From Bacteroidota bacterium (GTDB taxonomy: Bacteria > Bacteroidota > Bacteroidia > Bacteroidales > WCHB1-69): 47,566 nt of DNA. Of this stretch, positions 34,942-43,260 are shown in pieces; within the stretch, counting starts at the first letter, position 1; every line of letters starts with the position of its first letter. The stretch spans positions 1 through 47,566 of the forward strand of contig JAGDMF010000015.1 in the NCBI GenBank assembly GCA_017860455.1, written 5' to 3'. The notes beneath the pieces are model-generated. The model was not told the origin of the DNA, ran no database searches, and was given only the letters and a program-made list of their open reading frames with translations. The position numbers and the translations under genes were made by a program.

Positions 34942-36021
34942 TTATTTATGAAACTGATCTATAGCCACTTTTATAGAAAAAAGATGTGAATATTGTGCAA
35001 TGGAAAGGTTTCCCAAATCGGTAAATGCGTAGTCGATATACACTAAATCTTTAATTCCGATACCGAGACCGAGGTTAATTTGAACGGTTCCGTATTGGGT
35101 TCCATCAAAATCGGGAACCAACTGATAATTTCCAACACCGGCACGAAGGGCTACAATTTTCTTATATCCCACTTCCATTCCGAGGTGTGGGTCGATACTT
35201 AACGTATTGGTTTTAAGAAGTGTATTTCTTTTTCCATCGAAAGTAAAATCAAAATCTGCCGCTACTGTTGCGTTCCAACCTTTATTAAATTCGAATCTTT
35301 TTCCAGCCCCTAAGACAACCTTTGGCAGGGTTAACTCCAAACTATTTTCAGGAATTTCATTTCCGGTAGCTTCAAAAATAGCCTTCACCTCATCGGTCAA
35401 TGAGTAGCTCCAGGCATTAAATGTGGAAGTGATATCTTTCGCTACAAGGCCCACTTGCCAACCTTTTTTCTGATATTGAAGACCTGCATCAAGTCCGAAG
35501 CCCCAGGCACCGGCAAAATCACCAATTGTTCTTCTGATCACTTTTGCACTGGCACCGAATGAAAGTCCTTCAATTTTTCCGATTTTTCTTCCATAGCTTA
35601 CCATAAATGCGTTATCAGCAGCAGAAAAATAGGATATCCGGTCATAATCAATATTTCCTTGATTATCGATCAGCTCGGTTGTATTCATAATATTATCTAC
35701 ACCAAAACGCAGATAGGTCAGTGCAATAGCAGATTTTTCATCAATTTTATAAGCAACACCGGCATAGTCATATTTGGCAATTCCTGCAAAATATTCAGAG
35801 TGCATCAAAGCCACCTGGTATTTTTTATCGATTCGGGTCAATCCGGCAGGATTCCAATAGGCTGCATGTACATCATCCGTCAGGGAGACCATTGCATTCG
35901 CCATTGAGAGTCCTTTTGCCCCAACACCTAAGGAGAGAAATTCATTACTATACTTGGCAGTCTGAGCATTTACTAACCAACAAGTGAACAGGATAACCAC
36001 GAAAAGGGTGTATTTTTTCAT
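34942..36021 (-). CDS. PorV/PorQ-family outer-membrane beta-barrel protein
   Basis: 359 residues from the ATG at 36021, which gives a clean signal peptide ending LVNAQ. An earlier in-frame ATG at 36048 lies just 5 bp past the promoter box. The mature start (SNEFLSLGVGAKGLSMANA, then DDVHAAYWNPAGL) is the conserved N-terminal plug region of the PorV/PorQ and FadL-like family. The rest is an even series of amphipathic strands ending in an odd aromatic pattern (FSIKVAIDQFHK). PorV shuttles type IX cargo from SprA to the attachment complex, and PorQ belongs to the same complex. Which of the two this is, or whether it is a third paralogue, I cannot tell. Confidence 0.85.
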   Translation of the reverse strand: MKKYTLFVVILFTCWLVNAQTAKYSNEFLSLGVGAKGLSMANAMVSLTDDVHAAYWNPAGLTRIDKKYQVALMHSEYFAGIAKYDYAGVAYKIDEKSAIALTYLRFGVDNIMNTTELIDNQGNIDYDRISYFSAADNAFMVSYGRKIGKIEGLSFGASAKVIRRTIGDFAGAWGFGLDAGLQYQKKGWQVGLVAKDITSTFNAWSYSLTDEVKAIFEATGNEIPENSLELTLPKVVLGAGKRFEFNKGWNATVAADFDFTFDGKRNTLLKTNTLSIDPHLGMEVGYKKIVALRAGVGNYQLVPDFDGTQYGTVQINLGLGIGIKDLVYIDYAFTDLGNLSIAQYSHLFSIKVAIDQFHK

Positions 36022-36053
36022 TTGAAACGAATTATAATCAACAAACAATAACG

Positions 36054-36061
36054 CAAAAATA
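36054..36061 (-). promoter_or_regulatory. -7 promoter box for the PorV-like gene
   Basis: Minus-strand TATTTTTG followed by CG matches TAnnTTTG, 32 bp upstream of the start at 36021. Confidence 0.65.
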
Positions 36062-36079
36062 GGGGAAATATTATTAATG

Positions 36080-36145
36080 GGCGAAAGGCAAAAGGCAAAG
36101 GGCGAAAGGCGAAGGGCGAAAAGTAGACGGGAGACGGGAGACGGG
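36080..36145 (+). repeat. GGCGAAA and AGACGGG heptamer array, then a G-rich tail
   Basis: Six GGCGAAA/GGCAAAA/GGCAAAG/GGCGAAG units at 36080-36121, a 3-bp break, then three exact AGACGGG units at 36125-36145. A purine-only G-rich tract of roughly seven-base steps (AGGGGAC-like) follows to about 36196. It fills the divergent gap between the PorV-like and OmpA-like genes. Confidence 0.85.
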
Positions 36146-36203
36146 TGTAACTGGGGAAGGGGACAGGGGGAAAGGGGACAAGGGACAAAGGGAAAGTTTT
36201 TTT

Positions 36204-36211
36204 TATATTTG
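36204..36211 (+). promoter_or_regulatory. -7 promoter box for the OmpA-like gene
   Basis: TATATTTG followed by CAG, 13 bp before the start at 36225. The G-rich tract occupies the upstream region. Confidence 0.68.
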
Positions 36212-36224
36212 CAGAATTATTTGA

Positions 36225-36707
36225 ATGGGTATGAAAAAATTTATTTTTTTATTTTTTATGATTGGGTTTGTCGGAGTGGGTAAATGTCAGACTTTTACAT
36301 TGGCGGATACTTCTGTTCAAAAATTTGATATGCTAAGGGTTTATCATATTCAGTTTTATCTTGCTAAAAGCGACATATTCCCCAATAGTTATCCATTTCT
36401 GGATAGTTTGGCTGATTTTTTAAATAGACATCAAGAGATTAAAGTGATGGAAGTACGGTGTCATTTAGATACAAGATGGGTTGCAGAATCTTCTATTAGA
36501 TTATCGGGTAAAAGGGCATTTGCAATTGTTGATTATTTGGTTCAGAAAGGAATTCACCCTAATCGATTGATTCCAATGAGTTATGATGATTCAAAACCAC
36601 TTATTTCTGATCAGGAGATCAACGAAATGAAAACAGATGCAGAGAAAAATGCAGCACATTATTTAAACCGAAGGATTGAGTTTGTGATTATGGAATTGGG
36701 GGAGTAA
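36225..36707 (+). CDS. small OmpA-domain protein
   Basis: 160 residues; ATG codons at 36225 and 36231 are both possible. A signal peptide runs to about GKCQ (residue 21). The remainder is one OmpA-like peptidoglycan-binding domain: FLDSLADFLNRHQEIKVMEV near 59-78, then CHLDTR where most members have GHTD, RLSGKRAFAIVDYLVQKGI, RLIPMSYDDSKPL and NRRIEFVIME. The loop between the YDDSKP and NRRIEF strands has the usual length. There is no outer-membrane barrel, so it is probably periplasmic, holding on to the cell wall. Confidence 0.85.
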   Translation: MGMKKFIFLFFMIGFVGVGKCQTFTLADTSVQKFDMLRVYHIQFYLAKSDIFPNSYPFLDSLADFLNRHQEIKVMEVRCHLDTRWVAESSIRLSGKRAFAIVDYLVQKGIHPNRLIPMSYDDSKPLISDQEINEMKTDAEKNAAHYLNRRIEFVIMELGE

Positions 36708-36712
36708 AATTT

Positions 36713-36852
36713 TTTAGGTTTTGGGTTTTAGGTCTTAGGTTTTGGGTTCACCTGTCACCTGTCACTTGTCACCTGTCACCTTTCACCTTTCACCTGTCAC
36801 CTTTCACCTGTCACTTGTAACTTGTAACCTGTAACCTGTTACATGTTATCTG
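36713..36852 (+). repeat. 20-unit heptamer array with three word types in one register
   Basis: Twenty 7-bp units without a register break, 140 bp: five TTTAGGT-type (TTTAGGT, TTTGGGT, CTTAGGT), ten TCACCTG-type (TCACCTG, TCACTTG, TCACCTT), three TAACCTG-type and two TTACATG/TTATCTG units. It starts 5 bp after the stop of the OmpA-like gene and ends 13 bp before the next -7 box. Confidence 0.93.
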
Positions 36853-36865
36853 TTAATTTATTTCG

Positions 36866-36873
36866 TACTTTTG
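36866..36873 (+). promoter_or_regulatory. -7 promoter box for the nucleoside kinase gene
   Basis: TACTTTTG preceded by TTTATTTCG matches TAnnTTTG, 19 bp before the ATG at 36893. The array TG at 36844-36845 is 20 nt upstream. Confidence 0.7.
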
Positions 36874-36892
36874 TGTTTTAATTTTGAAAACC

Positions 36893-38548
36893 ATGACTGT
36901 TGACGTTTTTTGTAAAAATCTGGATGCCCCCATTGTTGTTCCTTACGGCTCCACACTTAAAGAGATTGCTGAACTAAATCAAATTAAAAACGGACTCCCT
37001 TTTTTAGGAGGGTTAGTGAACAATAAAGTACGTTCATTGAGCTATCGGGTGCACAAACCCAGTGTGATTGAGTTTTTTGATATGAGTAGCACTTACGGGA
37101 TTGAGATGTACACCCGCTCTTTGTTTTTTGTACTCTACAAAGCGATCCATGACTTGTATCCTTCAGCGATCGTGCATGTTTTACACTCCATTTCCGGGGG
37201 CAAATATTGTGAACTCGAAAATCTGCCCGTTCAGTTGAATACTGATATTGTTGCCAAAATTCAACATCGGATGAACTTGATTGTAGAAGCCAATTATCCA
37301 CTTATTCGGAGAGAAGTGCTATCTGAAAAAGCTTTTCAGGAACGTACTTTTTTTGATACTGATACTGAAATGGATATTTTTCTGGATCGGAATAAATTTT
37401 TTACGACAGTTTATGAGTTGGATAATGTTGTCAATTATTATTACAGTCATTTGCTTCCCTCAACAGGGTATCTCAAGTTGTTTTCACTGGAACTTTACGA
37501 AACCGGGTTGTTATTGAAAGTACCGCATCGGAAAAGACCCACTTCCATTCCTCAGACACGCAAAATGCCTAAGCTTTTTACGGTTTACAAACAGTTCAAA
37601 GAGTGGGGTAAAAGAATTGGGGTTCCCTATATCAGTGATCTTAACAAGCGGATTGAAAAGAAAGATATTGGAGATTTGATATTAACAACGGAAGCACTAC
37701 AAGAGAAAATCTGGGCCAATACTGCGGATGAGATCATGAAAAGAGGAACAAAAATGGTACTGATTAGTGGCCCGTCCAGTTCGGGAAAGACCACTTCCTG
37801 CAAACGATTATCTGTACAATTAAGTGTTCTTGGATACCATCCTGTACAGATTTCTGTAGATGATTTTTTTGTAGAGAGAACTGAAACCCCTTTAGATGAG
37901 CATGGCAATTACGATTTTGAAGCACTGGAAGCGATCGATTTAAAACTCTTCAACAACACATTACTAAGTTTACTTCACGGTGAAGAGGTAGAGATTCCCA
38001 GATTTAACTTCACTTTAGGGACAAAAGAGTGGGTAGGTCATAAATTAAAAATGCAACCCAACTCCATTTTAGTAGTGGAAGGGATTCACTGTTTAAATCC
38101 AAAGTTAACAGAACTAGTAGAAGATAGCACGAAATATAAGATCTTTGTATCCGCACTCACTTCGTTATCTATTGACAAAATGAATCCGATACCTACTACT
38201 GACAATCGTTTAATCCGCAGAATCATAAGAGATTACAACTATCGTGGTTATTCTGCTGTTAATACTTTAAATCGCTGGCCCAGTGTCCGAAATGGGGAGG
38301 AAAAAAATATATTTCCGTATCAGGAAAATGCGGATATGATGTTCAATACTTCATTGGTTTATGAATTAGGTGTATTAAAACCTTATGCGTTACCCATTTT
38401 GCTGGAAGTACCGGAAACCTCTCCCGAATATGCAGAAGCAGCCCGATTGCTCAATTTTCTGTCCTATTTCAAACCGATTCCGGATGAGTTGATCCCTGGA
38501 ACATCCATTTTGAGAGAATTTGTAGGAGGGAGTAAGTTTTCCTATTAA
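36893..38548 (+). CDS. uridine kinase-like nucleoside kinase with N-terminal TGS/ThrRS-like region
   Basis: 551 residues from the ATG at 36893; a TTG three codons earlier could be read but lies close to the promoter. The first ~60 residues resemble a TGS domain (VPYGSTLKEIAELNQIKNG), followed by a region like the second editing domain of threonyl-tRNA synthetase (YEMYTRSLFFVLYKAI-type, around 75-200). The C-terminal half is a P-loop kinase of the uridine kinase/phosphoribulokinase family, with GPSSSGKTTS near 291-300, VDDFFVERTETP, and IPRFNFTLG. This architecture is common in Bacteroidota and Clostridia and is usually annotated nucleoside kinase; the substrate is not established. Confidence 0.9.
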   Translation: MTVDVFCKNLDAPIVVPYGSTLKEIAELNQIKNGLPFLGGLVNNKVRSLSYRVHKPSVIEFFDMSSTYGIEMYTRSLFFVLYKAIHDLYPSAIVHVLHSISGGKYCELENLPVQLNTDIVAKIQHRMNLIVEANYPLIRREVLSEKAFQERTFFDTDTEMDIFLDRNKFFTTVYELDNVVNYYYSHLLPSTGYLKLFSLELYETGLLLKVPHRKRPTSIPQTRKMPKLFTVYKQFKEWGKRIGVPYISDLNKRIEKKDIGDLILTTEALQEKIWANTADEIMKRGTKMVLISGPSSSGKTTSCKRLSVQLSVLGYHPVQISVDDFFVERTETPLDEHGNYDFEALEAIDLKLFNNTLLSLLHGEEVEIPRFNFTLGTKEWVGHKLKMQPNSILVVEGIHCLNPKLTELVEDSTKYKIFVSALTSLSIDKMNPIPTTDNRLIRRIIRDYNYRGYSAVNTLNRWPSVRNGEEKNIFPYQENADMMFNTSLVYELGVLKPYALPILLEVPETSPEYAEAARLLNFLSYFKPIPDELIPGTSILREFVGGSKFSY

Positions 38549-38695
38549 ATTAGAAAAATCTAATCTAATAAATGACGGATACTATTTCGATGTAAATTTT
38601 GAATGTTTTATAAAGCATTTGAAATTAAAAAATTAATCAAAATCTTACCCAACTTTTAATAGAATACCCAAACAAATCTCCGCCGGAAAAATTTC

Positions 38696-38908
38696 CCCTG
38701 CATTAGGGCGAAGCCGGAAAGCCCGCAAAGGAAGAAGCCGTAGGGATGCAGGGAGTTAAAGAGCGAGCTTGTGAGCTACTTTAACGACCTTGCAGCCCCT
38801 CGGCTTATTACTGCGGACTTGCAGGCGGAGACCGACCCTTTGGCGAGCGACGCAACTCATAGTTTATTTTGTTATGGATTGAATTGAGTGCAGCCAAAGG
38901 GGAATGCC
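38696..38908 (-). repeat. dispersed structured element, copy 2
   Basis: Minus-strand copy of the element at 2254-2428. Possible helices: 38836-38844 with 38893-38901 (9 bp), 38812-38816 with 38723-38727, 38801-38806 with 38735-38740 (6 bp), 38797-38799 with 38743-38745, 38779-38785 with 38755-38761 (7 bp), 38774-38777 with 38766-38769 closing a CACA loop, and 38705-38708 with 38696-38699. The conserved single-stranded blocks match the other copies. It fills most of the 478-bp gap after the nucleoside kinase; the first 145 bp of that gap (38549-38695) are AT-rich with only a small ATTAGA/TCTAAT hairpin at 38549-38564. Confidence 0.82.
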
Positions 38909-38917
38909 AAAAAAAAA

Positions 38918-39033
38918 GACTGCAGACTACAGACAACGGACAACAGACGAATGAAAAATGAATTTTCGCCCTTTGCCTTTCGCCCTTCGCCTAATTAGCA
39001 CATTAGCATATTAGCTCATTAGCACATTATTTA
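38918..39033 (+). repeat. heptamer run changing word type, then ATTAGCAC octamers
   Basis: Eleven 7-bp steps at 38918-38994 pass from GACTGCA/GACTACA/GACAACG/GACAACA through GACGAAT, GAAAAAT, GAATTTT to CGCCCTT, TGCCTTT, CGCCCTT, CGCCTAA. Octamers ATTAGCAC, ATTAGCAT, ATTAGCTC, ATTAGCAC and ATTATTTA follow from 38994. The last unit contains the stop codon of mnmD on the minus strand, as happens at 19792-19799. Confidence 0.85.
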
Positions 39034-39695
39034 GTGGCTCTTAGAATTTCCCTTTTGCCTATAGGACCAGGAAGTTTTTCGATTTGAAATCCTGCCGCTT
39101 TCAATGCTCTTTTGACAATCCCTTTCGTACAATAAGTGAGGAGTACAGCGCCGGGATTCATCGCTTTATACAACATTTCAAAGCGCTCCTGTGTCCACAT
39201 TTCAGGTTGTTTATCGGGTGAAAAAGGATCAAAATAGACCAAATCAAACTGAGGTGAATCAAAACAAACTTCCGTAAAAGAGAGGCACTTTTTGGTCAGA
39301 ATAATCTGATCATTAATCTTTTGGGGAATTTCCCAGATCGTTTGATGCATTTGACTAAACAGAGGTTTATATTCTTGTCCCAATAATTCCGGATAGTTCA
39401 GAGAAGTAAACTCCTTTTCATTTAATGGATACAGTTCAATCCCTTCATATTCAAGCGTATAACTTTGAATTTCGGGACGGATAAGTGTCAAAAAACAATT
39501 CAAACCGGTACCAAAACCAACCTCTAAAATGGAGATTTTCCCATTCAATTTGGGCAGCACATATAACAATCCATTTTCAATAAAAATATGGATAGCCTCC
39601 TGAATAGCACCGAATCTGGAATGAAAATGTTCCTGAATTGACTCCACAAACAGGGAAGAGGAGCCATCTTCAGTGATGATAATCTCTCTTTTCAT
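39027..39695 (-). CDS. mnmD: tRNA U34 5-methylaminomethyl methyltransferase MnmD
   Basis: A SAM-dependent methyltransferase of 222 residues that completes the mnm5 side chain at the wobble uridine of some tRNAs. It corresponds to the methyltransferase half of E. coli MnmC and to stand-alone MnmD of Gram-positives and Bacteroidota. The SAM motif is ILEVGFGTGLNCF (about 59-71). The acidic active-site motif is YFDPFSPDKQPEMW (about 154-167), and YCTKGIVKRALKAAGF and GPIGKREILRA end the fold. There is no FAD oxidoreductase domain. It is the last gene of a three-gene minus-strand unit, 1 bp after the AAC(3)-like gene. Confidence 0.92.
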   Translation of the reverse strand: MKREIIITEDGSSSLFVESIQEHFHSRFGAIQEAIHIFIENGLLYVLPKLNGKISILEVGFGTGLNCFLTLIRPEIQSYTLEYEGIELYPLNEKEFTSLNYPELLGQEYKPLFSQMHQTIWEIPQKINDQIILTKKCLSFTEVCFDSPQFDLVYFDPFSPDKQPEMWTQERFEMLYKAMNPGAVLLTYCTKGIVKRALKAAGFQIEKLPGPIGKREILRATK

Positions 39696-39696
39696 T

Positions 39697-40563
39697 TTAA
39701 AAGTGGTAAATTGTTTTTCCGTCTTTTGCTAATTGTTCCATTTTTTGATACAATTTTAGCGCATCGCATCTGAAATAGTTCACGCCATGGTATCTGAATT
39801 GTTGTCCAATAAATCTGGGAATATTTTTACTAAAAAAGGAAACCACATCGCGTTGTTTAATCCCTTTTTGAGGGTAATGGGTAGGAACTTGCAATGAATT
39901 GCCTTCCGGAGTGATCACTTTTCCGGAAAGCACTTCAGCAGAGAGGGTTGCAATCGGGAACTGCCCTTTCATCACATCTTCTATACAATGCACAAACGAC
40001 AAACTCACCACTTTCTCCCCTAATCCGATGATTTTTGAAGGGTATTGCAACATCAAAAACCAGGGACTTTTCTCGCCACATGGATAAATATCGGTATGGT
40101 GCTGACTTGTAAGTTCTTCCGCTCTTTTTCCAATGGCACAGACGCTCACTGTAGGATGCCAGCTTCTTTTAGCACCCGGTTCATTTTTCGCTAATTGATT
40201 CAAAAATCCTAATGTAGTTTTAGAATTTAATACATCAAAAACGGAATCCGTTTTTCTGAGATAATCCTCAGCTCTTCCGGTATAATGCCAGCAGGGGAAA
40301 AGGAGTGTACCCTCCTCACCTACTGATTCTTTCAATAATTCCAGCATTTTTTGAGGTGGAAAAGTAACATTCATTTTACTCATCGCACTATGAACAAATA
40401 CAATATCCCCATTTTCAATATTCAATTTCGTACGTAAAAAATGTAAAAATTCCTCTTCATTCATCTTCTTCATCCACTTTTTCACAAACTTGTAGTACTT
40501 TCTGGATAGTTTTCTAAACCAGTCGTTCGGGATCACTTTATATATAAAATCAATTGCTTTCAT
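39697..40563 (-). CDS. AAC(3)-family N-acetyltransferase
   Basis: 288 residues of the antibiotic acetyltransferase AAC(3) fold. Family features are VFVHSAMSKM (about 54-63), EEGTLLFPCWHYTGR, the FDVLNSKTTLGFLNQLAKN segment, the catalytic-area RSWHPTVSVCAIGKRAEE with the conserved His, and YPCGEKSPWFLMLQ. True aminoglycoside resistance is possible, but many chromosomal relatives acetylate amino sugars in surface polysaccharide synthesis. The neighbouring deacetylase-like gene, overlapping by 14 bp, favours that second reading. Confidence 0.87.
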   Translation of the reverse strand: MKAIDFIYKVIPNDWFRKLSRKYYKFVKKWMKKMNEEEFLHFLRTKLNIENGDIVFVHSAMSKMNVTFPPQKMLELLKESVGEEGTLLFPCWHYTGRAEDYLRKTDSVFDVLNSKTTLGFLNQLAKNEPGAKRSWHPTVSVCAIGKRAEELTSQHHTDIYPCGEKSPWFLMLQYPSKIIGLGEKVVSLSFVHCIEDVMKGQFPIATLSAEVLSGKVITPEGNSLQVPTHYPQKGIKQRDVVSFFSKNIPRFIGQQFRYHGVNYFRCDALKLYQKMEQLAKDGKTIYHF

Positions 40564-41575
40564 TTTCTTTATATATGTTTTCTATACTATTAAATGTTAT
40601 GATATTCAAATCGTTATTATATTGTATTTTTTTGATCAGATTTTCGAGTAATTCAAGGGAATAAAGGCCCATCGCCTTCGGGTGTCCGATCAAACAAAAT
40701 GCACTATTTTCAATGTTTTTATGAATTTTTATTTGATAGTGGATCACAGTAAGCAAGAAAGATAAAGAAAAGGTATAGTTATCGATAGTCAGCATTCTGG
40801 AACTCAAAAACTGATTCCATTTTTCATTTCGAGTATATTGAGTAAAGGTATGGATCATTTTTCCTCTATCCACGCTCCTACTTTTATACCATTTCAATTT
40901 CAGAAAAGTGGGTATTTCAAACCATGATTTTGGTTTGGAAGCGATTGGGATCTCCAGAATTTGGTGTTTTGGATTTATACCCTTCAAAAACCAGTGGGGA
41001 TTTTCGGGGCAGTGTCTATAATCCACAACAGAAGTATCTGATTTAAAATAGTATCCTTTAGCAATAGATGCATCAAAGCGAATTCCGTGTTGGAATAGGA
41101 GATCAACGATCAAAGCTTGTTTAGTTCCAAAATTGTATCCTCCGGCACGAAATGCAACACATTGGTACTCATTTTTCACTTCCTGAACCATCTTATTTAA
41201 AGATTCAACACCTGTTTGAATAAAAAATTGGATTTGTGTGTCAGAATAATCACTTAACGAAAAAGGAGCATCTGTAACAAATTGATTATCTTTAATTTTT
41301 GTTTTTAACCAATGAGGATGAAGGTGAAGTTGTACATCATGTCCATCAAGGATCATTTGTTGGACTTGTTGTTTAAATCGATCACAAAACTGATCTAATC
41401 GATTGTTTTTAAATTGAATATAGCATAAAATATCTACAAAAAAGACCAAAGGGACATCCATTTTAGAAGCAGATTTCATCAATTGATCAGTGGGTTTAAA
41501 CAGACTCTCTTCGTAGTTGTTCAAGACACCACCCAGTGGAAGTTCATAATCAAAAGTGAGTAAAATGGACTGCAT
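40550..41575 (-). CDS. polysaccharide deacetylase-like protein
   Basis: 341 residues from the ATG at 41575. A reading that starts at 41635 would place its start upstream of the promoter box at 41599-41606, so it is unlikely. The NodB-like barrel is suggested by TFDYELPLGG near the N-terminus (Asp for metal and base), the histidine cluster HDVQLHLHPHW around 110-120, and FRAGGYNFG around 158-166. It resembles WbmS-like deacetylases of polysaccharide loci. Lack of a signal peptide points to a cytoplasmic substrate such as a nucleotide sugar or lipid-linked intermediate. First gene of a unit with the AAC(3)-like gene and mnmD. Confidence 0.83.
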   Translation of the reverse strand: MQSILLTFDYELPLGGVLNNYEESLFKPTDQLMKSASKMDVPLVFFVDILCYIQFKNNRLDQFCDRFKQQVQQMILDGHDVQLHLHPHWLKTKIKDNQFVTDAPFSLSDYSDTQIQFFIQTGVESLNKMVQEVKNEYQCVAFRAGGYNFGTKQALIVDLLFQHGIRFDASIAKGYYFKSDTSVVDYRHCPENPHWFLKGINPKHQILEIPIASKPKSWFEIPTFLKLKWYKSRSVDRGKMIHTFTQYTRNEKWNQFLSSRMLTIDNYTFSLSFLLTVIHYQIKIHKNIENSAFCLIGHPKAMGLYSLELLENLIKKIQYNNDLNIITFNSIENIYKENESN

Positions 41576-41598
41576 AGCATTAAGATACAATGAATACG

Positions 41599-41606
41599 CA
41601 AATATA
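41599..41606 (-). promoter_or_regulatory. -7 promoter box for the deacetylase operon
   Basis: Minus-strand TATATTTG followed by CG matches TAnnTTTG, 23 bp before the start at 41575. It is divergent from and very close to the box at 41620-41627. Confidence 0.68.
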
Positions 41607-41619
41607 AGAGAATTTTCGT

Positions 41620-41627
41620 TACTTTTG
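41620..41627 (+). promoter_or_regulatory. -7 promoter box for the Ig-like lipoprotein operon
   Basis: TACTTTTG followed by CG, preceded by AATTTTCGT, 16 bp before the start at 41644. The divergent promoters are so close that their -33 regions must overlap the opposite transcript. Confidence 0.7.
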
Positions 41628-41643
41628 CGACTCAATTGGAAAT

Positions 41644-43260
41644 ATGAAACGAATTAAGTTCCTTATTGTTATGATTCTTGCCTTTACAGGTTGTGCTAAG
41701 ATTGTAGCACCTGTCGGAGGCCCTAAAGACACAACACCACCTGTTGTTGTTAAAGAGAACCCTTCCAGTGGTTCGGTTAATTTTAAAGAAAAAAGTGTAA
41801 AAATTACTTTTAACGAGTTTGTGACTTTAAATAATCCTATTGAAAATGTTATTTTTTCACCTCCACTTAATGAAGCAGCCGATGTTACCATTAAAGGAAA
41901 ATCGATTGTTTTCAAATGGAATGACACCTTGAAATCGAATACAACATACAACGTTGTTTTTGCGGATGCCATCAAGGATTACAATGAAGGGAACATTCTA
42001 AGTTTGTACCAATACTCATTTTCTACCGGATCAATCATTGACACATTACAATTATCAGGAACTTTGGTTAATAGTGAAACCACGCTACCTGAAAAGGGTG
42101 TTTTTGTATTTTTATATGCTCAAAATGAAGATTCGTTACCCAAAACGGTTCGACCAACGTATCTTACTAAAACTAAAAACGACGGAACTTTTCAGTTTCA
42201 AAATATCAGCGATGGTCAATATAAAATTTTTGCATTAAAAGATATCAATTCCAATCTTCTATATGACTTACCTAATGAAGGGATTGCTTTTAGCGAAGAG
42301 CTGGTTTCTCCGGACACGATTCCCAATACTCGACTCTCCTATTTTATAAAAGCTGATACGGTACAGTCTTTACAATCTTTATTAAACTACCAGAAAGGGT
42401 TATATAAAATTCCATTGAAGCTTCCCTGTATTTCAGAAAAAAGTGTAAAAAGCACACTTTTGTATCCTCAGAACATAGAACATTATTTAAAAATGAACCC
42501 CACTCTGGATACTATAACCTACTATTTTTTTGAAGATTTTTCAGATTCTGTAGTTGTAAAAATTGATATGCCTGAATTTAGAAGTTCTGATACTGTTACA
42601 TTTTTTCCTTACAAAGCGCCCTATCGTCCGGGTAGATCAAAAGTGGAATCCAAATTAGGAATTCAGCACGCCAATAGTGGAGAGTTGTATCAGAATTTAT
42701 CGTTACATTTTTCATTTCCTATAAAACCCAACTATAATATTGAGACCATCATTATAAAAACAGGAAAAGAAAAAAATGATACGCTTGTAGAACGTTTTCA
42801 GATAGGTGGAGCTTTATTAAATTCATTTACAGTTCCTTACCATTTTGAGCCTAAAGAAAGTTATGAAATTTTATTCAAAGATTCGTTGTTTTATGGATGG
42901 GATGGCACCACAAACGATTCACTAACGATCAAATTCACGACCAAAACAGAAAGAGATTATGGCACTTTAACTATGAACTATATTGTTCCGGAGGGAGAGC
43001 TGAACTATGTAATCTGGCTCATTGATCCAACCAATAAAAAAGTGCAGACTGATATAATCTCTAAAACAACCGTAATCAAATATGACCATTTGGTTCCCGG
43101 CAATTATAAAATCAAAGTGATTAAAGATCAAAACGGCAATGGAAGGTGGGATACCGGAGATTACGTTAAGAAAGTTCAACCGGAGCAGATTTTGTTTTTC
43201 GAGAAACAATTATCAGTCAGAGGTTTTTGGGAATTAGAAGAAACTTATGAGATTCGTTAG
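41644..43260 (+). CDS. Ig-like domain (Big_5) lipoprotein
   Basis: 538 residues with a lipoprotein signal peptide, lipobox FTGC (Cys17). Residues ~20-115 form a bacterial Ig-like Big_5 domain: APVGGPKDTTPPVVVKENPS, VKITFNEFV, FSPPLNE and LKSNTTYNVVFADAI. A second beta-sandwich (TTLPEKGVFVFLYAQNED, then NDGTFQFQNISDGQYKIFAL) follows. Near the C-terminus is a carboxypeptidase-regulatory-like piece with a calcium-type loop (DQNGNGRWDTGDY). Such lipoproteins are common in Bacteroidota and unassigned. It overlaps the next gene by 14 bp and appears to lead an operon with two transporters. Confidence 0.88.
   Translation: MKRIKFLIVMILAFTGCAKIVAPVGGPKDTTPPVVVKENPSSGSVNFKEKSVKITFNEFVTLNNPIENVIFSPPLNEAADVTIKGKSIVFKWNDTLKSNTTYNVVFADAIKDYNEGNILSLYQYSFSTGSIIDTLQLSGTLVNSETTLPEKGVFVFLYAQNEDSLPKTVRPTYLTKTKNDGTFQFQNISDGQYKIFALKDINSNLLYDLPNEGIAFSEELVSPDTIPNTRLSYFIKADTVQSLQSLLNYQKGLYKIPLKLPCISEKSVKSTLLYPQNIEHYLKMNPTLDTITYYFFEDFSDSVVVKIDMPEFRSSDTVTFFPYKAPYRPGRSKVESKLGIQHANSGELYQNLSLHFSFPIKPNYNIETIIIKTGKEKNDTLVERFQIGGALLNSFTVPYHFEPKESYEILFKDSLFYGWDGTTNDSLTIKFTTKTERDYGTLTMNYIVPEGELNYVIWLIDPTNKKVQTDIISKTTVIKYDHLVPGNYKIKVIKDQNGNGRWDTGDYVKKVQPEQILFFEKQLSVRGFWELEETYEIR

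Noticed and set aside
36713-36747. TTTAGGT units as a telomere-like repeat
   Set aside because: The similarity to eukaryotic telomere words is superficial: only five units, two of other sequence, internal to a bacterial chromosome and part of a longer mixed array.
41576-41635. Upstream ATG lengthening the deacetylase by 20 residues
   Set aside because: It lies upstream of the minus-strand -7 box at 41599-41606, so it would not be in the transcript.
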